In this document: one piece after another, positions 1 to 5,341 of the stretch
How positions within the stretch are numbered: the first letter of the stretch is position 1
How the letters are laid out: each line of letters begins with the position of its first letter
From: Erysipelotrichaceae bacterium
Lineage (GTDB): Bacteria; Bacillota_I; Bacilli_A; Erysipelotrichales; Erysipelotrichaceae
Assembly: GCA_017511325.1 (NCBI GenBank)
Contig: JAFWKS010000097.1
Span: 1-5,618 of the forward strand
Direction: 5' to 3'
Length of the DNA: 5,618 nucleotides
Position numbers and translations under genes: made by a program
Notes under the pieces: generated by a model
What the model saw: the letters and a program-made list of their open reading frames with translations, nothing else
The model's database searches: none
Told to the model about the DNA's origin: nothing

Positions 1-113
1 AGTTCCAAAAAAGCCCACGTCAGGCCGCATTACTGACTCCCTTATCATAAAATAAGTGCAGCAGGTCAGTCATCTGATAGAGACTATACCGACTACACTT
101 TATAGCGTACTAA
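1..113. other. Intergenic stretch without a supported gene; overlapping inverted repeats
   Basis: No coding region can be supported here. All three plus frames are open at the left edge and close within the first 55 bases (for example at TGA 34-36 and TAA 53-55), so the tail of a plus-strand gene could end here, but nothing recognisable is left of it. Read on the minus strand, CTGAC (69-65) can pair with GTCAG (37-33). That same GTCAG can instead pair with a second CTGAC (23-19). The second CTGAC lies inside a small GC hairpin (25-13) followed by six T (12-7). An inner CTTAT/ATAAG pair (56-52 with 45-41) sits within the first stem. This resembles a weak intrinsic terminator or an attenuator leader for a minus-strand gene beyond position 1. 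I do not recognise a known riboswitch class. Confidence 0.3.
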
Positions 114-141
114 AAAAGCACTTCTGTAACAAAGTGCTTTT
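114..141 (-). terminator. Intrinsic terminator after the EIIA gene, probably bidirectional
   Basis: Perfect 10-bp arms, AAAAGCACTT (114-123) and AAGTGCTTTT (132-141), enclose an 8-base loop. On the minus strand the stem runs into six consecutive T (117-112), giving a good U-tract 24 bases past the EIIA stop codon. On the plus strand four T close the stem, so it may also stop a convergent transcript from the left. It most likely marks the end of the PTS operon. Confidence 0.85.
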
Positions 142-164
142 ATATAGTGATCAGTGATATAAAC

Positions 165-668
165 CTACAGGATCGTACCGACGATGCTGCCGCGTTTTAC
201 TTCGCCTTCTCTAACTAGTTCAACTTTCTTCTCGTTGGCGTTCGTGATGATCAGCATCGTGCTCATATCGTATTTGGCTGAGAGCTTGTCGAAGTCTACA
301 GCTACGATCGGATCACCAGCCTTGACTGCATCGCCCTGTTTCTTGTCCAGGATCTTGAAACCGACGCCCTTGTTTTCAACAGTATTGACACCGATGTGGA
401 CCAATACTTCGACACCATCTTCAGTTGTAAGTCCGAAAGCATGACCGGTCGGGAACATTACTGTCAATGTACCGTTTGCCGGAGAAAAGATATTTACATT
501 GTTTCCTTCAAACTTGAACGCAATTGAATCTCCCAGCATCTTCTGGGCAAACATTTCATCAGTGACGGATTCGATTGGAATGAGCTTTCCTTCACCCAGG
601 GAACTGATCTTGTCATTGCCGAGATCCAATGGTTCGTATACAGGTTTCTTCTTGAAAAAATCAAACAT
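165..668 (-). CDS. Stand-alone PTS EIIA component, glucose/beta-glucoside family (crr-like)
   Basis: A cytoplasmic phosphocarrier that takes phosphate from HPr and passes it to the EIIB domain of a membrane permease. At 167 aa it has the full length of an EIIA-Glc domain (E. coli Crr is 169 aa). Conserved blocks are visible: SPANGTL (62-68), GHAFGL (75-80) and VLVHIGVNTVENKG (88-101). His76 and His91 match the two active-site histidines of the family, and His91, in the HIG context, should be phosphorylated. The N-terminus (MFDFFKKK) is short, basic and hydrophobic. The start codon lies one base after the phosphatase stop, with a GAGAGG ribosome site (681-676) inside the end of that gene, so the two are translationally adjacent. 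The EIIBC encoded upstream has no EIIA domain, so this protein is its likely partner; it might also serve other EIIs in the cell. It is the last gene before a strong terminator. Confidence 0.95.
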   Translation of the reverse strand: MFDFFKKKPVYEPLDLGNDKISSLGEGKLIPIESVTDEMFAQKMLGDSIAFKFEGNNVNIFSPANGTLTVMFPTGHAFGLTTEDGVEVLVHIGVNTVENKGVGFKILDKKQGDAVKAGDPIVAVDFDKLSAKYDMSTMLIITNANEKKVELVREGEVKRGSIVGTIL

Positions 669-669
669 A

Positions 670-1326
670 TTATTTCCTCTCTTTCAATGATCTGAGTATT
701 GAATCATATCTCTTGTTTAATTTGATAATATCATATTTATCATTGCTTCTGATAAAATGTGCGGCATATCCGTTAGGGATCGGCAGGTATTCTGCCGGAT
801 CGTTTTTTATCAGTTCTATATACCTCTTTATATCCAGGCCAAACAGAAAATCCATCATATGCAGGAAGATCGCTCCATGTGATACGATCAGGATCTTGTC
901 TTTGTCTTTTGCGTCATCATAGATCTGTTGATATGTCTTCTTAACTCTTTCTTCCGGCATCCTTCGATCCTCGCCCCCTGCATCGGACCAGTCAAAGGTG
1001 TTGAGCCTTCTATTATCTATCTCTTCCAGATGATTGCTGATCTTTGTGCCTTCATAACTTCCAAAGTTCATTTCCTTAAGTCCTTTGGTATAGGTGATGG
1101 GAACATCTCTTCCTTCAAGGACAATAGCTGCGGTATCGACACATCTTTCGCTTGTTGAACAGCAGGCTCTATCAAAGCGGATATCTTTCAATTCTTCTTT
1201 GGCTTCTATCGCCATTTCAATGCCCTTATCAGTCAAAGGAGAATCGCAATACCCCTGCATTCGTCCCAGTTCATTGAACAGCGTCCTTCCGTGTCTTACA
1301 TAATAGAAATCAACTGTTTTATCCAT
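670..1326 (-). CDS. Histidine phosphatase superfamily protein (branch 1, phosphoglycerate-mutase-like)
   Basis: A 218-aa cytoplasmic protein with no signal peptide. Visible catalytic features of the superfamily: the RHG motif at Arg11-His12-Gly13, where His12 would be the phosphorylated nucleophile; Arg61 in STSERCVDTA (the usual S-x-x-x-R-x-x-x-TA block); Glu85 in LKEMNFGSYEG (probable general acid); and His150 in IVSHG. All key residues are present, so it should be an active phosphatase. The natural substrate cannot be read from sequence: members act on sugar phosphates, phosphoglycerate, nucleotides and cofactors. Its place between PTS EIIBC and EIIA, one base before EIIA, suggests a role in handling sugar phosphates from this pathway. 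The start has no clear Shine-Dalgarno; an extended -10-like TGATATATT ends eight bases before it, so a leaderless mRNA from a local promoter is possible. Confidence 0.9.
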   Translation of the reverse strand: MDKTVDFYYVRHGRTLFNELGRMQGYCDSPLTDKGIEMAIEAKEELKDIRFDRACCSTSERCVDTAAIVLEGRDVPITYTKGLKEMNFGSYEGTKISNHLEEIDNRRLNTFDWSDAGGEDRRMPEERVKKTYQQIYDDAKDKDKILIVSHGAIFLHMMDFLFGLDIKRYIELIKNDPAEYLPIPNGYAAHFIRSNDKYDIIKLNKRYDSILRSLKERK

Positions 1327-1333
1327 ATCAATA

Positions 1334-1342
1334 AATATATCA
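1334..1342 (-). promoter_or_regulatory. Possible extended -10 promoter for the phosphatase-EIIA pair
   Basis: On the minus strand, TG at 1342-1341, one base, then TATATT at 1339-1334 form an extended -10. The phosphatase ATG begins eight bases after the hexamer, which is where transcription would start. No convincing -35 is seen. The region is AT-rich, so a chance match is possible. Confidence 0.3.
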
Positions 1343-1362
1343 GAATATTGTTTCCTATTTTA

Positions 1363-1391
1363 AGAAGGAAGCAGACATTCTGCTTCCTTCT
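1363..1391 (-). terminator. Perfect intercistronic hairpin after EIIBC; attenuating terminator or mRNA-stability element
   Basis: Arms AGAAGGAAGCAGA (1363-1375) and TCTGCTTCCTTCT (1379-1391) are exact reverse complements of 13 bp around a 3-base loop. The hairpin starts 26 bases past the EIIBC stop. On the minus strand the stem is followed by TAAAATAGG rather than a run of T, so it is not a textbook intrinsic terminator. Partial termination, or protection of the upstream glycosidase-permease mRNA from 3' exonucleases, would give more permease than phosphatase and EIIA. The inverted repeat is certain; its role is inferred. Confidence 0.6.
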
Positions 1392-1417
1392 GTTGATCAA
1401 ATTCTGTATTGCAGGAA

Positions 1418-2800
1418 TTATGCTTTCTTTTCCTGTCTCTTGCCTAAGACGTATGTTACGGCAAAGCCGATGATGACAGCCAGTACCATGACGCCCATCA
1501 TGCCCCAGAAGTTGCCCATAGTTCCATCCGGATTGAAGTAAGCTGCAAAGGAGATGAAGCCAGGGTTGGCGATAACGTACTGAGTAAGGCCAAACAGACC
1601 GGCAATGAAGCCACCGACACCGCCGCCGACCATCGCGCCGATCAGTGGATAGCGGTTAGGGAACAGAACACCGTAAACGCCTGGTTCTGTGATTCCTGAT
1701 AAAGCCGTGATACCGGAAGAGATACCGACGCCTCTCTTGTCAGGATCGCTCTGCAACAGAGCGTAAGCCAGACATGCGCCGCCTACTGCAACGTTGGCAG
1801 GAGCCATACCTGTACAGATCAGAGGGTCTGAACCAACTTCAGCAAACAGCAGGAACAAAACCGGATATGTTGCGTTGTTCATACCGAAGAAGACGAGCCA
1901 TACAGTTGTAGCACCGATGATAGCAACAGCTAAAGCCGGGAATGCGCGATAGATTGCCAGAACGGCATTGGCGATCGCTGTACCTACCCAATAGCCGATA
2001 GGACCTAAGACGATCAATGTAACCGGAACAACGATCAGCATGGTCAATACAGGCAGTAAGACAGTTCTAAGAACGACTGGCAGGTACTTCTGCAGGAATC
2101 TGTAGACTACCGACATGAACAGCGTGCCTAAGATGACCGGGAAGATCTGGCCATTGTAGCCGATGTTTGCGACAGGGATGCCTGCGAAAGTGAGGATCTC
2201 TGCACGGTTAAGTGTTACATAAACAAGGATCGCACCAAGGAAAGCTCCAAGGTATGGATTTGATTTAAGACGTGTAGCAGATGAGAAACCGATATAGATC
2301 GGCAAGAAGTACAGCATGGCCTGCTGGATAGCAGAGAGTACGAATACAGTACCGCTTGTAGGATCAAGACCACCGAATGTCTGTAATAAAGAGATTACCG
2401 CACCGGTAAGACCTCCGGCGATGAATACCGGAATGATCGGTGAGAAAGTACCGCCGATGTAAGACAGGATCGTCTCGACGATATTGCTCTTGGCATCGTT
2501 GGCATCAGCTTTCAAAGCATCCGGATCATCAACAGTTCCGGCTGCAGCGATATCGTTCTTGGTTACTTCTTCATAAAGTGAAGCGACATCCTGACCGATG
2601 ACAAACTGCTGTTCACCGTTCTGAACGACGATGTTGAGAACACCAGGGATCTTCTTTGCTTCTTCAATATTGAGCTTGGATGCATCCTTAAGGTTCATTC
2701 TCAGACGTGTCATACAGTGAGAAGCAGACAGGACATTTTCGACACCACCACAGGCAGCGATAATGTCATCAGATAGTTTCTTATAATCTTTCTTTGCCAT
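1418..2800 (-). CDS. PTS beta-glucoside-family EIIBC permease
   Basis: A membrane sugar transporter that phosphorylates its substrate during import. In its 460 aa, residues about 1-80 form the EIIB domain with the phosphocysteine motif CMTRLR (Cys29); about 81-105 are a polar linker; about 106-455 are the EIIC membrane domain, with several hydrophobic segments (about 116-140, 183-206, 219-235, 243-266, 289-305, 311-322, 383-405, 433-452). The EIIC substrate-site signature GITEPGVYGV (369-378, Glu372) is intact and typical of the beta-glucoside/sucrose/trehalose group. B. subtilis BglP and E. coli BglF carry a C-terminal EIIA; here the protein ends after the last membrane segment (GKRQEKKA), and EIIA is encoded separately two genes downstream. 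The segment FGMNNATYP (305-313) lies where characterised relatives usually show a G-x-H motif. A GGGG ribosome site (2811-2808) lies 7 nt before the start, 39 nt after the glycosidase stop. The sugar is probably a beta-glucoside or beta-linked disaccharide; which one cannot be told. Confidence 0.93.
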   Translation of the reverse strand: MAKKDYKKLSDDIIAACGGVENVLSASHCMTRLRMNLKDASKLNIEEAKKIPGVLNIVVQNGEQQFVIGQDVASLYEEVTKNDIAAAGTVDDPDALKADANDAKSNIVETILSYIGGTFSPIIPVFIAGGLTGAVISLLQTFGGLDPTSGTVFVLSAIQQAMLYFLPIYIGFSSATRLKSNPYLGAFLGAILVYVTLNRAEILTFAGIPVANIGYNGQIFPVILGTLFMSVVYRFLQKYLPVVLRTVLLPVLTMLIVVPVTLIVLGPIGYWVGTAIANAVLAIYRAFPALAVAIIGATTVWLVFFGMNNATYPVLFLLFAEVGSDPLICTGMAPANVAVGGACLAYALLQSDPDKRGVGISSGITALSGITEPGVYGVLFPNRYPLIGAMVGGGVGGFIAGLFGLTQYVIANPGFISFAAYFNPDGTMGNFWGMMGVMVLAVIIGFAVTYVLGKRQEKKA

Positions 2801-2839
2801 TAATTTTCCCCTTTCGTTTTTATTGGTAAAGTTTATTAT

Positions 2840-4366
2840 CTAGATCTTTTTGACCCAGTCAGGTTCCTGGATCTTGTCCTTGAGATCGGAAGCGATCTGC
2901 GAGGTCTTGGTGAAATCTCTCCACTCGCTCATATCGTAGCCCCATTCCTGGCCGTTTGATCTGATGAGCTTTGAATACCAGTAGAAGGAATCTTTCTTGT
3001 ATCTCTTGAGATCTCTTACATCATCGTCAGTCGTGTTGACGAATACCAGACCATATCTCTTGGCCATGCCGTTTCCTGTACTCAGCAGGTCGGTGAATGA
3101 CCATGGGTTGAAACCGAATACTTCGACACCGTCAGCGATCGCCAGTCCGACATTGTAGATGTAATCTCTGAGGTAGTCGATACGATACTGGTCGTGGATC
3201 TTTCCGTCTTCACCGAGATCTTCATGAGCACCGAAACCGGCTTCAGTGATGACCATTGGCAGATGATAGTGATCCCACATATATCTGAGCGCATATCTCA
3301 TGGAGACACCATCGATGTGCCAGTCCCAGTCGGTCGTTTCAACGAACGGGTTGCGGTCCAAGGCATATTCACCCGGCCAGTTGGTATAGATGAATTCGCC
3401 CTTGCGTCCGTACTTGTTGAGACCGATCTCCTGCACATATGATGGATCAGGCCACATACCGACATCCGATCTGTAGCAGTTGACAGCGATGAAATCGATC
3501 TTGGCTTTTTCAAGCAGTTCCATATCGCCTTTTTCGATCTTTGGATCGATGTCATGTTCCTTCCAGTAGTTCTGGATGAAGAGCGAATAATTGCGATAGG
3601 CATAAGTGTCGTTCCACACCTTTTCCGTCAGTTCTTCCGCGTTCATGGCCGCGATCTGATCTTCAGGCTTGCATGATTTAGGATAGATCGGAACATATCC
3701 AGGCACCGGACCGATCTTGCCGCCTTCGACCATTTCGTGGCAGGCAATGACCGCCTTGGCATGACACATGTTCATGATGTGGTTGATCTGCCATTTTTCT
3801 TTTTCCCAGTCCGTGCAGCCCTTGGCTACGCCTAACCATTTTCCGTAAACAATCTGCATGTTCTGTTCGTTGATGGACAGCCAGTATTTGACTCTGTCAC
3901 CAAAGTTTTCAAACAGGACACGGCAATAATAATCAAATTCGTCAATGATGGCGCGGTTATGCCATCCGCCATACTTCTCATCGACCCAGCAAGGCATATC
4001 GTAGTGATAGATAGTCACGATCGGCTCGATCCCTGCAGCCTTGAGTTCATTGATGAGGTTGTTATAGAACTCGATGCCCTTTGGGTTGACCTTGCGGTCT
4101 GGTCCCGGAATGACTCTTGACCAGGAGATGCCGAAACGGTAGCTGGTGAATCCGCATTCCTTCATCAGGGCGACGTCTTCCTTGTAATGGTGATAATGAT
4201 CGGCAGCGATCGAATTATCCGCAAAAGGCTTTTTCGTCTGTGAATTCAGGTCAATGATCGCCTGTGTTCTTCCATCTTCCAGTGTTGCCCCTTCGACCTG
4301 CCATGCAGCAGATGATGCACCCCACAGGAAACCTTCAGGAAAAACAGGATTATTATTGTGTTTCAT
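2840..4366 (-). CDS. bglA: GH1 6-phospho-beta-glycosidase (probable 6-phospho-beta-glucosidase)
   Basis: A cytoplasmic retaining hydrolase that splits the phosphorylated beta-glucoside delivered by the PTS into a glucose 6-phosphate unit and an aglycone or sugar. The GH1 landmarks are in order: N-terminal signature FLWGASSAAWQVEGA (13-27, Gln23); His121; the acid/base Glu167 in SINEQN; the nucleophile Glu375 in VITEAG; Trp422. Ser429, Lys436 and Tyr438 reproduce the S-x6-K-x-Y set that binds the 6-phosphate in LacG and BglA-type enzymes, so a phosphorylated substrate is expected. Residue 430 is Thr, neither the Trp of 6-phospho-beta-galactosidases nor the common Ala of 6-phospho-beta-glucosidases, so gluco specificity is inferred mainly from the permease family. 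After the usual end of the fold (SFYWYSKLIRSNG, 460-472) there are about 36 extra residues, making 508 aa against the usual 460-485. AGGAGG (4378-4373) lies 6 nt before the ATG. First gene of the operon. Confidence 0.92.
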   Translation of the reverse strand: MKHNNNPVFPEGFLWGASSAAWQVEGATLEDGRTQAIIDLNSQTKKPFADNSIAADHYHHYKEDVALMKECGFTSYRFGISWSRVIPGPDRKVNPKGIEFYNNLINELKAAGIEPIVTIYHYDMPCWVDEKYGGWHNRAIIDEFDYYCRVLFENFGDRVKYWLSINEQNMQIVYGKWLGVAKGCTDWEKEKWQINHIMNMCHAKAVIACHEMVEGGKIGPVPGYVPIYPKSCKPEDQIAAMNAEELTEKVWNDTYAYRNYSLFIQNYWKEHDIDPKIEKGDMELLEKAKIDFIAVNCYRSDVGMWPDPSYVQEIGLNKYGRKGEFIYTNWPGEYALDRNPFVETTDWDWHIDGVSMRYALRYMWDHYHLPMVITEAGFGAHEDLGEDGKIHDQYRIDYLRDYIYNVGLAIADGVEVFGFNPWSFTDLLSTGNGMAKRYGLVFVNTTDDDVRDLKRYKKDSFYWYSKLIRSNGQEWGYDMSEWRDFTKTSQIASDLKDKIQEPDWVKKI

Positions 4367-4390
4367 TGTTTTCCTCCTCTATCTAATTTA

Positions 4391-4419
4391 ATTATATGTA
4401 AACGCTAACAATCCTATAG
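4391..4419 (-). promoter_or_regulatory. Promoter of the bgl/PTS operon
   Basis: On the minus strand a consensus -10, TATAAT, occupies 4396-4391. Transcription would start near 4384, giving a leader of about 18 nt that carries only the AGGAGG ribosome site. With a 17-bp spacer the -35 would be CTATAG (4419-4414), far from TTGACA, so the promoter probably needs an activator or is weak. The leader is too short for the antitermination hairpin used by BglG/LicT-controlled beta-glucoside operons. Confidence 0.6.
4397..4410. promoter_or_regulatory. cre box (CcpA catabolite-repression site)
   Basis: TGTAAACGCTAACA matches every position of the cre consensus TGWAARCGYTWNCW. It lies immediately upstream of the bgl -10 and fills most of the -10/-35 spacer, where bound CcpA/HPr-Ser-P would block RNA polymerase. 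This predicts repression of the bgl/PTS genes when glucose or another preferred sugar is present. The motif is read directly; CcpA action is inferred from Firmicute practice. Confidence 0.8.
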
Positions 4420-4426
4420 TTTCATC

Positions 4427-4468
4427 TTTTGATACCATTACCGGTTTTTGGTATCAAGTTTTGATACC
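4427..4468. promoter_or_regulatory. Three-part operator, probable binding site of the divergent RpiR regulator
   Basis: TTTTGATACC occurs at 4427-4436 and again at 4459-4468, and the inverted copy GGTATCAA lies at 4450-4457. The second and third copies form a 19-bp palindrome (4450-4468, 8-bp arms, 3-base centre). Half-site centres are 21 and 11 bp apart, close to two helical turns and one, so all three face the same side of the DNA. The block spans about -19 to -60 of the regulator's predicted start but about -43 to -84 of the bgl start. That favours autorepression together with activation, or looping control, of the bgl operon. Assigning it to the neighbouring regulator is an inference from position. 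Confidence 0.7.
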
Positions 4469-4471
4469 AGA

Positions 4472-4480
4472 TGTTACAAT
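4472..4480 (+). promoter_or_regulatory. Extended -10 promoter of the RpiR-type regulator
   Basis: TG (4472-4473), one base, then TACAAT (4475-4480) give an exact extended -10 arrangement. The start ATG begins seven bases after the hexamer, at the expected transcription start. No good -35 exists at 16-18 bp, as is common for extended -10 promoters. The 19-bp palindrome ends four bases upstream of the TG, so bound regulator would hinder polymerase. Confidence 0.6.
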
Positions 4481-4486
4481 TTAGTT

Positions 4487-5326
4487 ATGGAAGACCAACA
4501 AAATAATAAGACTATTACTTTGCAGACTTTTAATCTTCTTTCATCATTGCTTTCGATACTCAACACCAACGATGAACTGGACACCGATTTTGTGATCGCC
4601 AAGTATTTTCTGAATAACCTCAATCATCTGAAAGACACCAGTATATATAAGGTTGCGGATGACTGTTTCGTCTCGCGCAGTTCTGTTCAGCGTTTCATCA
4701 AGAACATCGGTTATGAGAGCTATACTCAGCTGAAAAAAGGCATCGATGTCGTCATTTCCCATGAAAGCAGCTTCATAAACTATACCGATCATTCAAGCTA
4801 CAGGGATTATCTCACCGACAGTATCTCCAGGATGTGTCAGGATATCTCCGAAACCTGTTCACTTAAAGGTTTTGACAAACTCGTCGAGATGTTCATGAAC
4901 GCAAGGAATGTCGTGCTGGTCACGGCTGAAGACTCTTCCTTCCCGTGCAAGATCTTCCAGCAGCAGCTCATCTCCATCGGCAAGCTCATCAGGATCACCA
5001 CCAATGCCACCACCAACAGACAGCTTCTGGAGAACCTCGACGAAAACGATCTGATCATCGTCAGCTCGATCACCGGCAACTTTGCGATCGCGATCAATGA
5101 AGAGATAAGAAAGCTTCCGGCCAGAAAGTGTCTGATCACACTCAACCGCTCCGGTGCTTTTGAAAATACCTATCAGTTCATCTACTATATCGGCACCAAA
5201 GTCCAGTACAGCATCTTTGAACATGCGTCGATAAGAAATGTCTATAATAACTATGGACTGTCTTTGTTTCTAGACTTTTTCTATCATGAATGTTTTATGA
5301 GATATAACCGTCAAACAGTTCAGTAA
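4487..5326 (+). CDS. RpiR/MurR-type transcriptional regulator (HTH + SIS domain)
   Basis: A DNA-binding sugar-phosphate sensor likely to control the divergent bgl/PTS genes. It has 279 aa from this ATG. The N-terminal HTH_6 domain spans about 12-90, with the helix-turn-helix near 52-75 (TSIYKVADDCFVSRSSVQRF, then IKNIGYESY). The C-terminal SIS domain spans about 128-245: VVLVTAEDSS (142-151) and IIVSSITGNF (190-199) correspond to the two ligand loops. The first loop lacks the usual G-x-G-x-S glycines, and Thr196 replaces the second Ser of S-x-S-G, so the ligand site may differ from classical members. An in-frame TTG at 4448 would add 13 residues, but it lies inside the operator and upstream of the -10; the ATG at 4487 is preferred. 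There is no Shine-Dalgarno and the ATG sits at the predicted transcription start, so the mRNA is probably leaderless. Confidence 0.88.
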   Translation: MEDQQNNKTITLQTFNLLSSLLSILNTNDELDTDFVIAKYFLNNLNHLKDTSIYKVADDCFVSRSSVQRFIKNIGYESYTQLKKGIDVVISHESSFINYTDHSSYRDYLTDSISRMCQDISETCSLKGFDKLVEMFMNARNVVLVTAEDSSFPCKIFQQQLISIGKLIRITTNATTNRQLLENLDENDLIIVSSITGNFAIAINEEIRKLPARKCLITLNRSGAFENTYQFIYYIGTKVQYSIFEHASIRNVYNNYGLSLFLDFFYHECFMRYNRQTVQ

Positions 5327-5341
5327 CAGGGGGAGAAATAC

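Noticed and set aside
22..74. Small minus-strand ORF starting MTDLLHLFYDKG, ending before the T-run
   Set aside because: Only 17 codons, no ribosome site, and it overlaps the paired segments; more likely chance than a gene.
1393..1400. Palindrome TTGATCAA next to the intercistronic hairpin
   Set aside because: Eight bases only, one copy, and not the same as the TTGATACC operator element.
3194..3603. Open frames on both strands inside the glycosidase gene
   Set aside because: They are shadow frames of a clearly conserved GH1 gene with no ribosome sites and low-complexity, Ser/Thr/Arg-rich translations.
4448..4486. TTG start adding 13 residues to the regulator
   Set aside because: It lies within the operator and upstream of the predicted -10, has no ribosome site, and the added residues are encoded by operator and promoter sequence.
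4837..5224. Two minus-strand open frames of about 100-120 codons opposite the regulator
   Set aside because: The plus-strand frame carries the SIS domain; the antisense frames have no start context or recognisable motifs.
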